Numbered from the stretch's first letter, positions 34,880-47,152 are shown. The stretch: DNA of 64,000 bases from Membranipora membranacea (GCA_914767715.1 OU612065.1:19964001-20028000), one strand, 5' to 3'. The notes: generated by a model from the sequence alone, not told the origin. Made by a program: numbers and translations.

Positions 34880-35577
34880 ATTAGCATATTGGAAAATAAA
34901 CTTCTCTTCAACTTCCAAGTCCCACAGCAAGGCATTCTCACTGCTGACGACACTCTTGTTTGGCTTTAGAATTCTTCACAATGTTTTGTGAAAAGGATGG
35001 TCATCGTTGAGAAGTATAGTTTTGTAGTGATTTTGGCATCGCTGCTCAATGTATTTTGAGATAAGTGAAATGTTATGTGCTTACAGGCAGCTTTTATAGT
35101 CTAGATCTGCATTCATTACTCTCGTGGCTGATATTTCTACTCTGATAATTTGATTGAGGCTATTTTCGGTTATCAGTCCTGACCATGCTGGGCATGTATG
35201 CATGTTAGCTTTGATCGAATGTTAACAGTTCGAGTTCAGTTGATTTTAAACCCAATCTCTTCAACTGGCGCACAGCATATAATTGAGACCTGAGATTTTC
35301 AGCAATATCACTTGAATGATTATTGAATATTTACGGTCACACCCAGTAGCTTTGCGCTGTCGCACTCTATGGTGGGCACATTTCTCATGTTGTGCGTTTC
35401 TGAGTGATGTGGTTCTGACAGTGAAAGATTTATAAGTTGAATTTTATTGGCATTTATGAGCATGTTGATGTTGTGTGCCCATTCCTCTATGTTGTTTAAG
35501 GCAGTCTGGAAAGCCTGTGGGTTGAACGATGCTATGTCGATGGTCGTGTATAGCAATATTCCATCCCTGTATTTCAC
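34880..35577 (-). pseudogene. LINE RT tail relic in duplicated block, copy 1
   Basis: The 85-codon minus-strand frame at 35320-35577 has LNNIEEWAHNINMLINANK and CDSAKLLGVTV, the thumb region after YADD in CR1/jockey-type RTs; later blocks (YKSCKHITFH, TKLYFSTMTILF) continue down to about 34900 with stops. The palm is absent. Paralogous copies lie at 43802-44390, 50840-51515, 57500-58053 and 60946-61530. Confidence 0.75.
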
Positions 35578-35589
35578 AATGTGCTCCAG

Positions 35590-35700
35590 TTTGACTTGAC
35601 ACAGACGGCTAAGGAGTCAAGTCGGAGGATCTGGACCTGGAACTGAACCCGGACCTTGACCTTTACCTTCACATCGACTTCGACCTCGACCTAAGCAAAA
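35590..35700. repeat. Degenerate GGTC hexamer repeat beside lectin E
   Basis: A run of GGTCAAGGTC / GACCTTGACC-type hexamers, repeated 3' of F (43695-43765), G (51545-51640) and H (60832-60900). On one strand it reads as alternating Val-x-Val-x. Its pattern is that of a simple repeat rather than a gene. Confidence 0.7.
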
Positions 35701-36102
35701 ACTGCCAAGGAAATAATGACTGTCTTTGATATTTTACATTTATACAACAGATCTTGCTGTAAACTCAGGCTTAACCTTTTATCAGTGTGCACTAAAATTA
35801 TATTCCTATACCTTTCCCACAGCAATTGCATTCGAACAGAAGAATCTGACATTTCGATGTTTAAACTTTATTTCATTGAAACTTGCAGCATATTTTTAAT
35901 AACAAAATTTAAAGCAAAGTGTAACATTAGTCTCCATGGAAATGAGATTGTTCAGATCAATCTAAAAATAAAGTCAGCTATAACATTGACCGTAGATTAA
36001 TGTTACCACATTTTATTAAAAATGAAAGTGTCACAGTAGTCTTGATGGAACTAGGATTGCTCAGATCAATACCTAGCCAGTTGCAACATTCGTAACAATA
36101 GT

Positions 36103-37051
36103 TTATCTTGTCTCACAGATGAAAAATCTCTTGGCATTAACACATTTACAATCATTCCACGCTCCATCTGGCTTTGGGCAGACACATGACTCATTCTCGT
36201 TAGTGTTGTCAGGCTCGCCGTTAGCCCATGAAGGTGCAATCTCAGGGAATTGCTCAACATCCAATCTGTTCCAGAATGCTTCTGTGCTGAATCCATCCCA
36301 GAAAAATGTCTGTGTATCAGTGTTCTCCTGTGCACCGATATAAAGGAAGCCCTCATCTGAAATATAAGATAATGGTTTTTTATCTCAAATCCATAACAGG
36401 GTTGCAAGATATTCAGAATAAAGTTCTTTAATGCAATTTATACATGACTTCTACCGAATTTTCCATTGTCGATTGTCAAGAAGTTTATTGTGATCAAAAT
36501 ATGAAGCTACAATCTGACAAAAAATTGATGACACGATAAACTGTAAACATGAATTCCTATATAATAACAAACCTGATGTGTTTTCTAGAAGAAACTGCAG
36601 TAGGTTTGCTCTTCTGAAACTGCTTTCTGCAGTTACCAATTGTCCTGAGTAGAGCTCACTGCAAAGTGTTCTAGCTTCAACATAATTCTCCTTTTCAGTA
36701 CTAAGAATAAGACAGGATTTGGTTTGACCAGACCCAACGGCGGTGAAGTTACCTGGGCATTCCCCTATAAAACATAGCATAACATTAATTTTAACAGATT
36801 CTAAAGTCAAAAGTGGTGGAACTTCAGATGTGATCTACAAACAGTGCTGAGTGTTCATGTATCCGTGATAACAAAAGTCAAGCTTGATAATCGATTAGAC
36901 AAAAAAAATATATTTCTGAAAGTCTGAAAGAAAACAAGATCACATAACAGAGAATTAGGTCTTTAACTTATCCTTATAGAATAATGATTAACCTACCTAT
37001 AGCAGATGCTACCTGAACACCTAAAACAAGGATAAGAGCGATAGACAACAT
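36103..37051 (-). CDS. Secreted C-type lectin E (3 exons)
   Basis: Predicted 166 aa. Minus-strand exons 36997-37051, 36573-36764, 36103-36356. Signal peptide MLSIALILVLGVQVASAI; CPGNF; SCLILSTEKENYVEARTLC; QLVTAESSFRRANLLQFLL; FLYIGAQENTDTQTFFW; SWANGEPDNTNENESC; CVCPKPDGAWNDCKC; FFICETR stop. Eight cysteines and EPD/WND intact. It shares Ile18 and Glu42 with G, against Leu18 and Ile42 in F and H, so G is its direct copy. TATATAAA at 37143-37150; AATAAA (minus) at 35867-35872 gives a 3' UTR of about 230 nt. Upstream, the TTGCATCA element has changed to TTGTATCA. Faces F head-to-head across about 5.3 kb. Confidence 0.93.
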
Positions 37052-37142
37052 ATTGTATTGCTGGTGATGAGATGCTTCTGTGAGGATGTACTGAACAATT
37101 TCACTGGCAGTGCTGAAGTGATGAGAAATATCCCACACTTCA

Positions 37143-37170
37143 TTTATATAGGTTTGGTTCGATGATACAA
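37143..37170 (-). promoter_or_regulatory. Core promoter of lectin E (variant upstream site)
   Basis: TATATAAA (37143-37150) as in the paralogues, about 92 bp before ATG. The site at 37163-37170 reads TTGTATCA, one base off the TTGCATCA kept in C, F, G, H and the orphan promoter. Confidence 0.55.
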
Positions 37171-37201
37171 CAAAGTAACAATCGCCCCTGCACCAGGACA
37201 C

Positions 37202-38724
37202 AAAGACATGCCATAATACAATAATTTTTCAGTCAATCAATAATTGACATTTGAAAACAGGACAATAGGGATCCAATGGCCTTGACCAGGCAGTGATCAC
37301 AATTATTTCTGCGTGCCAGCAATAATTTTTCTTGCCTACTTAAGTGTGTTAAACACATTATTTTTATTGTTGAATTTTAGCATGATTGAATCACATTGCA
37401 TCTGCTTTTGTAGTCAAGCTTTGGGTTATGTTTAGAAGGTTATCAGAGGTTTTGAGCTTCTAATGAGCAAAAACTGTTAGCAACAGCAAAAATAACACTT
37501 CTTCTAATTTTACCCAATGCCAAATGAATAATTAGGTCACAGTCATAGACAATCATTATTAATCAATATTTATAAACTGGAGAATGGGATTTTAAACACT
37601 GGAAATTATGTCAACCAGGAAAAACTAGCTATTATTTCTGCTTACCAGCAATCATTTCTGTTTCCTACGTCAGTACATGCGTGTGCTGCGTTAGCCACAT
37701 TTGTTTCATTGGTGTATTCTAAGAATCGTCGAATCACATTACATCTTATTTCTTTTAAATGTTGGTTATGTTTAAAGGCAGTCAGAGGTTTTTGGAGTTA
37801 TATTTGATTTAACTAGTTTAATTTTGGCTTCATATATTTTTCAAACTTTTGGTCTCTGACTTCTTGCGAAGATATTCTGAAATGTCATACCAATCAATAT
37901 CATTATTTATCAATCGCATTCTCAACACTGAAATCCTACAAACAAGTAATATCATCATTTTTGTTTCTTTTTTTCCCAACTTTTGCGGTAAATTTGCTTT
38001 CATGTTATGTAAAACATCCGGACCATGATAATATTGTCTCCTAATCAAAACAGTGTATAATAATAGATCTTTTTGAAGGCAGATAAAGATCAACTTTGAG
38101 GTATGAATTTATCACAATAATAAACTATGAACAATATTGTGTAGTTTATTTTCAGCTGCAATAACCTGCCAAAGAGATAACTTGACCGATGTAAATACCT
38201 TGGTTTACCATAAATCGATCAATATAGATACAAGTATAGTAATAGTGCCAGAAGATACTTCTTTTGACTCCAACATGGTCTATTTTAATGTCATACAATA
38301 GTTATTTTCTTCCTCACGTGTGATGAGCATCTTTTGTTGGCAGTGAGGACTTGAGGAACTATTACTCTTAAATTGTGTATTATAAGAAAGTAGATACAAA
38401 TAAACGAATTATGTTTTTCCACTCCGTCATTCTCTACAACATGTTTTCATGAGAGTAACAAATGCCTCAATCCCTTACTGTCACAGGTCATAGGAGTCAG
38501 AGGAAAATGTCTTCTGGCAGAATCACTATGGTCCTCTGTTTATTATTCTATGCCATATTTATGCAAATGCTCGTAAAGCTGTTTTAGTCCTATATGAATT
38601 TTTTAACGGTGCCAAAATTTATACTGAGTAAAAAATGAGAACAAACATTTTAATGTTATCACACCTTGGTCTGATAGAAAAATATGGCTATCCATATTGA
38701 AATTAAACCGGGGATGAAGTGTTG
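37202..38724. other. Upstream region of lectin E (left palindrome arm)
   Basis: No gene. It is the mirror image of 40740-42180 upstream of F and is repeated at 54070-55590. Contains only AT-rich text; conserved because of recent duplication. Confidence 0.6.
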
Positions 38725-38769
38725 CTAACGATACATAAAATCATGCCGAAGCCACCTATACAGATGTGA

Positions 38770-39024
38770 GGAACATTCAAAACATCCTTGGCACGAAAGC
38801 CACAGCCAAGTTTCACTGTTCTGGTTATGGATCCTCTGACAATAGGAGTAATGGATTGTAGGGTCGCAATCACAGGTGATACTTTTCTTGGTACTTGGCT
38901 GGAGACATTGTCTCACACAAGTAGATTGAAGACGAATATCAAGTTTGTCAATGACAAACATAGGCCACAAACAGTTTGGTTTGCTTGGAGAATGAAACAA
39001 GGAGGAAAACTAGAGCCTTCATAA
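38770..39024 (+). other. Repeated 78-83-codon ORF, copy 1 (unknown)
   Basis: An open frame with no ATG start, containing SFTVLVMDPLTI, DCRVAITGD, TNIKFVN and VWFAWRMKQGGK. Paralogues: 40349-40600 (-), 46069-46320 (-), 55654-55890 (+), 63225-63476 (-). The two copies upstream of E and G lack five codons (15 bp) after ITGD yet stay open. No family recognised. It may be a fossil exon or transposon piece; recent duplication alone could explain the conservation. Confidence 0.35.
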
Positions 39025-39630
39025 TAGGCACACCTTCTCTTGATCCAGCTTCAGCAGATCCTCCAAGACTACATAATCCTTTTGATTTTCCTGTCTGTCT
39101 ATCATTGATAATTCTCTTTTTGCCATCAAGAACTAGGCTATAAAGTTAATGTTCCTTTCTAGTGATAGACTCTATAAGATCAGTTACAACTCTGATAGAA
39201 TACTGGGTTGAGAGAGAGAAGTTTTTCTGTATGTATTGGTAGGCCCTCAGCGCGTAAGAGGAAATAGTGAAGGCAAATGCTTTGAGTTTTCGAGAGCATG
39301 TTCGACCTCGATCTTTCATCGATCAATTGACCAATTGTAGTTAGGCCGTCAAACACAACTTGATCAGTGTAGCTGTGTTTGGGATTCTCCAATATCACAA
39401 TTTTTCCTGAAGCTGAAGACGACTTTGTCGTTGCATTTTGAAAAAATATCCCTAGTAAGCTATTCAGGGATGAAGTTAACCACCAAAGAGCTGGATGATT
39501 TGGATACAAGGAAATGTTCGTTGCCTTTGATTTCGTTTGATGGCGCAAACGTGATGATGAGAATTGGGGGTCAATAACCAAGTTATAATTATTGGCTTAT
39601 CCAAAAAGTCAGAAGAGACACAATGATAAT

Positions 39631-39774
39631 GATAATAATGATCAATTCCCATAAACTTTTCTTTTGCAGATATTCTTATTTCTACAATATTAAAAGTGAG
39701 TTTGTAATCAATTCACCCTGAGCTTTTGTCCCAAATGAACGGTTCTTTACCATTCCACTTTCCAACATTGACAC
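39631..39774. other. Centre of the E/F palindrome
   Basis: About 140 bp not matched between the arms. It equals one-sided sequence found beside G (about 49690-49830: CATAAACTTTTCTTTTGCAG, ATTAAAAGTGA, AATTCACCCTGAG), so the palindrome formed by joining two oppositely oriented blocks inside this text. Confidence 0.7.
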
Positions 39775-40348
39775 AATATCATTGTGTCTCTTCTGACATT
39801 TCGGATAAGCCAAAAATTATAACTTGATTATTGACACCCAATTCTAATCATCACGTTTGCGTCATCAAATGAAATCCAAGGCAATGAATATTTCCTTGTA
39901 TCCAAATCATCCACGTCTTTGGTGGTTAACTTCATCCCTGAATAGCATACTAGGGACATTTTTGGAAATGCAACGACAAATTCATCTTCAGCTTCAAGAA
40001 AAATTGTGATATTGGAGAATCCCAAACACAGCTACACTGATCGAGTTGTGTTTAACGACCTAACTACAATTGGTCAATTGATTGATGAAAGATCGAGGTC
40101 GAACAGGCTCTCATAAACTCAAAGCATTTGCTCTCACTATTTCCTCTTACGTGCTGAGGGCCTACCAATACATACGGACAAAATTCTCCCTCTCAACCCA
40201 GTATTCTATCAGAGTTGTAAATGATCTTATAGAATCTATTACTAGAAAGGAACATTAAATTTATAGCCTAGTTCTTGATGGCAAAAAGAGAATTATCAAT
40301 GATAGACAGACAGGAAAGCTGAAGCTGGATCAAGAGAAGGTGTGCCTA

Positions 40349-40600
40349 TTATGAAGGCTCTAGTTTTCCTCCTTGTTTCATTCTCCAAGCAAACCAGACT
40401 GTTTGTGGCCTATATTTCTCATTGACAAACTTGATATTCACCTTCAATCTACTTGTGTGAAACAATGTCTCCAGCCCAGTACCAAGAAATGTATCATAAT
40501 AGTTAACATCACCTGTGATTGCGACCCTACAATCAATTCCTTCTATTGTCAGAGGATCCATAACAAGAACAGTGAAAATTTGCTGTGGCTTTCGTGCCAA
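40349..40600 (-). other. Repeated ORF, copy 2 (unknown)
   Basis: 83 codons, the mirror copy of the ORF at 38770-39024; includes the five codons VNYYD missing there. No family recognised. Confidence 0.35.
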
Positions 40601-42217
40601 GGTCGTTTTGAATGTTCCTCACATATGTATAGGTGGCTTCGGCATAATTTTATGTATCGTTAGCAACACTTCATCCCTGGTTTAATTTCAATATGGATAG
40701 CCATAATTTTCTATCAGACCAAGGTGGGATAACGTTAAAATGTTTGTTCTCATTTTTTACTCAGTATCAATTTTGGCATCGTTAAAAAATTCATATAGGA
40801 CTAAAACAGCTTTTCGAGCATTTGCATAAACATGGCATAGAATAATAAACAGAGGACCATAGTGATCCTGCCAGAAGACATTTTCCTATGACTCCTATGA
40901 CCTGTGACAGTGAGGGATTGAGGCATTTGTTACTCTCATGAAAACATGTTGTAGAGAATGACGGAGTGGAAAAATATAATTCGTTTATTATTATCTACTT
41001 TCTTATAATACACAATTTAAGAGTAATAGTCCCTCAAGTCCTCACTGTCAACAAAAGATGCTCATCACACATGAGGAAGAAAATAACTATTCTATGACAT
41101 TAGAATAGACCATGTTGGAGTCTATAGAAATATCTTCTGGCACTATTACAATACTTGTATCTATATTGATCGATTTATGGTAAACCAAGGTATTTACATC
41201 GATCAAGTAATCTCTTTGGCAGGTTATTGCAGCTGAAAATAAACTACACAATATTGTTCATAGTTTATAATTGTGATAAATTCATACCTCAAAGTTGATC
41301 TTTACCTGCCTTCAAAAAGATCTATTATTATACACTGTTTTCATTAGGAGACAATATTTTCCTGGTCCGGATGTTTTACATAATATGAACACAAGTTTAC
41401 AGCAAAAGTTGGGAAAAAACGAGCAAAAATGATGATATTACTTGTTTGTAGGATTTCAGTGTTGAGAATGTGATTGATAAATAATGATATTGATTGGTAT
41501 AACATTTCAGAATATCTTCACAAGAAGTCAGAGACCAAAAGTTTGAAAAATATATGAAGCCAAAATTAAACTAGTTAAATCAAATATAACTCCAAAAACC
41601 TCTGACTGCCTTTAAACATAACCAACATTTAAAAGAAATAAGATGTAATGTGATTCGACGATTCTTAGAATACACCAATGAAACAAATGTGGCTAACGCA
41701 GCACACGCATGTACTGACGTAGGAAACAGAAATGATTGCTGGTAAGCAGAAATAATAGCTAGTTTTTCCTGGTTGACATAATTTCCAGTGTTTAAAATCC
41801 CATTCTCCAGTTTATAGATATTGATTAATAATGATTCTCTATGACTGTGACCTAATTATTCATTTGGCATTGGGTAAATTTAAAAGAAGTGTTATTTTTG
41901 CTGTTGCTAGCAGTTTTTGTTGATTAGAAGCTCACAACCTCTAATAACCTTCTAAACATAACCCAAAGTTTGACTACAAAAGCAGATGCAATGTGATTCA
42001 ATCATGCCAAAAATACAACAATAAAAGTAATGTGGTTAACACACTTAAGTAGGAAAGAAAAATTATTGCTGGCACGCAGAAATAATTGTGATCACTGCCT
42101 GGCCAAGGACATTGGATCCCTATTGTCCTGTTTTCAAATGTCAATTAATGATTGACTGAAAAATTATTGTATTATGGCATGTCTTTGTGTCCTGGTGCAG
42201 GTGCGATTGTTACTTTG

Positions 42218-42245
42218 TTGCATCATCGACCCAAACCTATATAAA
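42218..42245 (+). promoter_or_regulatory. Core promoter of lectin F (TTGCATCA + TATA)
   Basis: TTGCATCA at 42218-42225, CCAAACC, then TATATAAA at 42238-42245, 92 bp before the ATG. Confidence 0.6.
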
Positions 42246-42336
42246 TGAAGTGTGGGATATTTCACATCACTTCAGCACTGCCAGTGAAATTGTTCAGTAC
42301 ATCCTCACAGAAGCATCTCATCACCAGCAATACAAA

Positions 42337-43284
42337 ATGTTGTCTATCGCTCTTATCCTTGTTTTAGGTGTTCAGGTAGCATCTGCTTTAGGTAGGTTAA
42401 TCATTGTTTTATAAGGATAAGTTAAAGACTTAATTCTCTGTTATGTGATCTTGTTTTCTTTCAGACTTTCAGAAATTTTTTTTTTTGTCTAATTGATTAT
42501 CAAGCTTGACTTTTGTTATCACGGATACATGAACACTCAGCACTGTTTGTAGATCACATCTGAAGTTCCACCACTTTTGACTTTAGAACCTGTTAAAATT
42601 CATGTTATGTTATGTTTTATAGGGGTATGCCCAGGTAACTTCACCGCCGTTGGGTCTGGTCAAACCAAATCCTGTCTTATTCTTAGTACTATAAAGGAGA
42701 ATTATGTTGAAGCCAGAACACTTTGCAGTGAGCTCTACTCAGGACAATTGGTGACTGCAGAAAGCAGTTTCAGAAGAGCAAACCTACTGCAGTTTCTTCT
42801 AGAAAACACATCAGGTTTGTTATTATATAGGAATTCATGTTTACAGTTTATCATGTCATCAATTTTTTGTCAGATTGTAGCTTCATATTTTGATCACAAT
42901 GAACATCTTGATAATCGGAAATGGAAAATTTGGTAGAAATCAAGTATAAATTGCATTAAAGAACTTTATTCTGAATATCTTGCAGCCCTGTCATGGATTT
43001 CAGATTAAAAACTATTATCTTATATTTCAGACGAGGGCTTCATTTATATCGGAGCACAGGAGAACACTGATACACAGACATTTTTCTGGGATGGATTCAG
43101 CACAGAAGCATTCTGGAACAGATTGGATGTTGAGCAATTCCCTGAGATTGCACCTTCATGGGCTACCGGCGAGCCTGACAATACCAACGAGAATGAGTCA
43201 TGTGTCTGCCCAAAGCCAGATGGAGCGTGGAATGATTGTAAATGTGTTAATGCCAAGAGATTTTTCATCTGTGAGACAAGATAA
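42337..43284 (+). CDS. Secreted C-type lectin F (3 exons)
   Basis: Predicted 166 aa. Exons 42337-42391, 42623-42814, 43031-43284 (55/192/254 nt), introns 231 and 216 bp, both phase 1. The ATG is chosen because it begins the signal peptide MLSIALILVLGVQVASAL. Cysteines at 21, 36, 53, 140, 142, 152, 154 and 163: by family rules 21-36 is the N-terminal pair and 53-163 closes the fold; the CVC/CKC set gives one canonical and one extra disulfide. EPD at 130-132 and WND at 149-151 form the Ca/sugar site. Differs from H only at residue 20 (Val here, Glu in H and E). AATAAA at 43514-43519. Secreted recognition lectin; ligand unknown. Confidence 0.94.
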
Positions 43285-43801
43285 ACAATTGATACGAATG
43301 TTGAAACTGGCTAGATATTGATCTGAGCAATCCTAGTTCCATCAAGACTACTGTGACACTTTCATTTTTAAAAGATGTGGTAATATTAATCTACTGTTAA
43401 TGTTATAACTGACTTTATTTTTAGATTGATCTGAACAGTCTCGTTTCCATGGAGAATAATGTTACATTTTGTTTTAAATTTTGTTATTAATAATATGCTG
43501 CAAGTTTCAATGAAATAAAGTTTAAACATTGAAATGTCAGATTCTTCTGTTCGAACGCAATTGCTGTTGGAAAGGTATAGGAATATAATTTTAGTGCACA
43601 CTGATAAAAGGTTAAACCTCAGTCTACAGCAAGATCTGTTGTATAAATGTAAAATGTCAAAGACAGTCATTATTTCATTGGCAGTTTTTGCTTGGGTCGA
43701 GGTGGAAGTCAATGTGGAGGTCAAGGTCAAGGTCCGGGTTCAGTTCCAGGTCCAGATCCTCCGACTTGACTCCTTAGCTGTCTGTGTCAAGTCAAACTCG
43801 A

Positions 43802-44390
43802 GCACATTGTGAAATACAGGGATTGAATAACGCTATACACGACCATCGACAAAGTATCGTCCAACCAACAAGCTTTCCAGACTGCCTTAAACAACATAGA
43901 GGAATGGGCACACATCATCAATATGCTCATAAATGCCAATAAAATTCAACTTATAAATCTTTCACTGTCAGCACCACATCACTCAGAAACGCACAACATG
44001 AGAAATGTGCCAGTCATAGAGTGCGACAGCGCAAAGCTACTGGGTGTGACCGTCTATATTCAATGAACATTCAAGTGATAATACTGAAACTCTCAGATCT
44101 CAATTATATGCCGTGCGCCAGTTGAAGAGATTTAGAAAAATCAGCCACGAGAGTAATGAATGCAGAGCTAGACTATAAAAGCTGTAAGCACATAACATTT
44201 CACCCATCTCAAAATACATGGAGCAGCGATGCCAAAACCACTACAAAACTATACTTCTCAACGATGACCATCCTCTTCACAAAACAAACAAGACTGTCGT
44301 CAGCAGTGGGAATGCCTTGCTGTGGGACTTGGAAATTGAAGAGAAGTTCATTTTTCCAATATGCTAATTGCTAGTGAGATAATTCATTTT
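43802..44390 (+). pseudogene. LINE RT tail relic, copy 2
   Basis: Mirror copy of 34880-35577 with an extra frame break: at 43824 a base change gives a stop (ATGGAA in the paralogue, ATTGAATAA here). Later block YKSCKHITFH at about 44170. Confidence 0.7.
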
Positions 44391-44576
44391 GCCACATTTT
44401 CATGTAGAGCTCCTGTCTAATTTTTCTTTTCAATTCATTTCTATATTGTATCACATTTTACAATTATTTTCACTCCAGGGCATCTAACTTTCTGATATAT
44501 GGAAGAAAAAATAAAGCCTATCCTACCTACATTGATAGTATTATCTGTCAGTTGTGATGACAAATACAGGTAGAGG

Positions 44577-44714
44577 AGGAACGAGGTAGCTCAGCTGTTT
44601 AGAGCGCCTGCCGTCAAAGAGCAAGCGTTGGAGGTCTCGGTTCCAATCCCGCTGCAGTCTACTGGCTACTGGGCTCAATTGACGCCCTATGTGTGCTCCG
44701 ACCTGCCTGCAAAC
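44577..44714 (+). repeat. tRNA-like SINE, copy 2
   Basis: Box A TAGCTCAGCTGTTTAGAGC at about 44587 and box B-like GGTTCCAATCCC at about 44639. Same flanks as copy 1. Confidence 0.7.
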
Positions 44715-46068
44715 CGAAGCAATTTGGCACCTTCATTTCTCAGTCCTCTGACAAAGACAAAACTTGCAATTTTAACCAACATTTTAAGCAGAGGCGATTC
44801 CCTTCCTCCAGGAATATTATGGGCTATCCAGTTCGGTATCTGAGCATTTTTCTAATCTCCTCATCAAGTCAGAAAATTCTCAAACTGTGTGCGAGCTGCT
44901 TCTTCAGGAGGTTTTGACAAAGTACCTTCTTTCCACCAGGAGGTCCTCCCGTCAGGCCATTTACCCACCTTGATGACTTCCAACAAAGTCCATTTCGTCC
45001 AGGGCGTCTTCCCACTGCCCATTTTCACTTAGGCCTACAGACATATTTTAAACTTCGCCAATTGCTCAACAAGACAATTTATCAAGGCACGTTATCCCAT
45101 TTGGTCATAATTCTGCACATATTGGTTTTAGTAGGCTTCGCCCTCGCTCTTTGATTCATTATCAATTTTTATATTATTTAAACTTCAGTCGAATCTATCG
45201 AACATTGTGGAAAGCCGCTTTGGAAGTAAGCTATGAGTTTGTTCAGGATCAGCCAACAGCAGCATAAAATGATTAGATGACGAAATGATGGTAGATACAA
45301 TTTGAAAATAGCAGTATCGTGAACATGACATGTGAAAAATTGTCATGTTGGAAAGTGGAATGGTAAAGGACCGATCGGTTGGGAAAATAACTCAGGGTGA
45401 ATTGATTACAAACTCACTTTTAATATTTTAGAAATAAGAATATCTGCAAAAGAAAAATTTATGGCAATTGAGACAATTATCATTGTGTCTCTTCTGACTT
45501 TTTGGATAAGCCAATAATTGTAACCTGATTATTGACACCCAATTCTCATCATCACGTTCGCGTCATCAACTGAAATCAAAGGCAATGAATATTTCCTTGT
45601 ATTCAAATCATCCAGCTCCTTGGTGGTTAACTTCATCCCTGAATAGCTTACTAGGGATATTTTTGGAAATACAACTACAAGGTTATCTCCAGCTTCAGGA
45701 AAAATTGTGATATTGGAGAATCCCAAACACTGATCGAGTTGTGTTTGACGACCTAACTTAAATAGGTCAATTGATCGATGAAAGATCTGAGGTTGAACAT
45801 GCTCTCATAAATTCACTTTTTTTTCTTTCACTTCTTCCTAGTAAGTGCTGAAGGCCTACCAAAACATACAGACAGAATTCTCCCTCCCAACCCAGTATTC
45901 TATCAGAGTTGTAACCGATATTATAGAGTCTATCACTAGAAAGGAAACTTTGAAGCCTAGTTCTTGATGGCAAACCGAGAATTATCAATGATAGACAGAC
46001 AGGAAAGTCAAAAGGATTATGTAGTCTTGGAGGATCTTCCGAAGCTGGATCAAGAGAAGGTGTGCCTA
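44715..46068. repeat. Lectin 3' flanking block, inverted against 49090-50468
   Basis: Mirror image of 49090-50468 and direct copy of 61860-63220. Contains no gene I can support. Forms the arm of the F/G inverted repeat, whose symmetry point is near 47.6 kb. Confidence 0.75.
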
Positions 46069-46320
46069 TTATGAAGGCTCTATTTTTCCTCCTTGTTTCA
46101 TTCTCCAAGCAAACCAGACTGTTTGTGGCCTATATTTCTCATTGACAAACTTGATATTCATCTTCAATCTACTTGTGTGAAACAATGTCTCCAGCCCAGT
46201 ACCAAGAAATGTATCATGATAGTTAACATCACCTGTGATTGCGACCCTACAATCAATACCTTCTATTGTCAGAGGATCCACAACCAGAACAGTGAAACAT
46301 TGCTGTGGCGTTCGTGCCAA
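46069..46320 (-). other. Repeated ORF, copy 3 (unknown)
   Basis: 83 codons, open, same protein as copies 2 and 5 with few changes. No family recognised. Confidence 0.35.
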
Positions 46321-47152
46321 GGATGATTTGAATGTTCCTCACATATGTATAGGTGGCTTCGGCATGATTTTATGTATCGTTAGCAACACTTCATCCCTGG
46401 TTTAATTTCAATATGGATAGCCATATTTTTCCATCAGACCAAGGTGCGATAACATTAAAATGTTTGTTCTCGTTTTTTACTCAGTATAAACTTTTGCAAC
46501 ATTAAAAAACTCATATAGGACTAAAACAGCTTTTCGAGTATTTGCATAAACATGGCATAGAACAATAAACAGAGAACCATACTGCCCTCTGCTGGTAAAT
46601 CTCGTTATCACCACATTTTTAATCTTTCTGATAGCCAGGATAGAGTTTTCAAGTAATTGTGAAATGTTTCAGTGCTAAGGTGTATGTCAACAACGCTAAC
46701 AATATGACGGGCAATTAAATTCATGTTAATCTGGCTTTATATTAATCCATTCCAATGAGTTATGCTAGCATTTAGTGTAACAATGCCTCAAAGAATTCTG
46801 CTGGTAAAAGTCGTTATCAGCTGATATTGTGTTTTGCTTGCAGTTTATGTCTGTTTAACAGAGCGTAATTTAGTTGCATAACTTGTTATCTAGACAGGTG
46901 ATCTTCAAGACATTCCATTCAGGGTTGAAACCAAATTCTTCATGGATTTACTTGCTATATTTAATTATATTTAAGTATTGAATAATGAAAAAGCCAGATA
47001 CTGGCTAAAGTCATGAGATAAACATAAACATCAACTCTGGAAATTAGTAAACGGGTAAATAAAATTTGCGAATTTAAATTGCCAAATAAAACTTGCCAGA
47101 TAAAAAACGTAACAGGACAGCAACAGTTTCTGGAATTACTCTCTATTATCGA

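Larger units (their letters stand above)
34531..39630. repeat. Palindrome E/F, left arm
   Basis: About 5.1 kb reverse-complementary to 39775-44714. Contains the SINE, LINE RT tail, hexamer repeat, lectin E, its promoter and the intergenic ORF block. The arms keep the same order outward from a centre near 39.7 kb. Confidence 0.88.
39775..44714. repeat. Palindrome E/F, right arm
   Basis: Reverse complement of the left arm, holding lectin F, LINE tail and SINE. Beyond 44714 the sequence continues into the 3' flanking block that the left arm lost at its junction with lectin D. Confidence 0.88.
34531..46844. repeat. Tandem duplication, copy 1 (lectin pair E/F)
   Basis: Sequence from 34531 reappears at 50469 onward in the same order and orientation: lectin E matches G (offset 15937) and lectin F matches H (offset 17136). 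The last 260 bp seen here (46584-46844) match the very end of the window (63739-64000, offset 17156). Length differences come from the hAT insertion in G and from a rearranged centre in G/H. Confidence 0.9.

Noticed and set aside
35716-36000. 94-codon plus-strand ORF repeated beside E and G
   Set aside because: It is the antisense of the lectin 3' UTR, conserved only because the block is duplicated.
43534-43812. 92-codon ORF with alternating valines
   Set aside because: Its centre is a degenerate hexamer repeat and its start lies in the lectin F 3' UTR; not a credible protein.
44577-44714. Functional tRNA gene
   Set aside because: Boxes A and B are present but the acceptor stem does not pair and all five copies share long non-tRNA flanks; a SINE explains it better.
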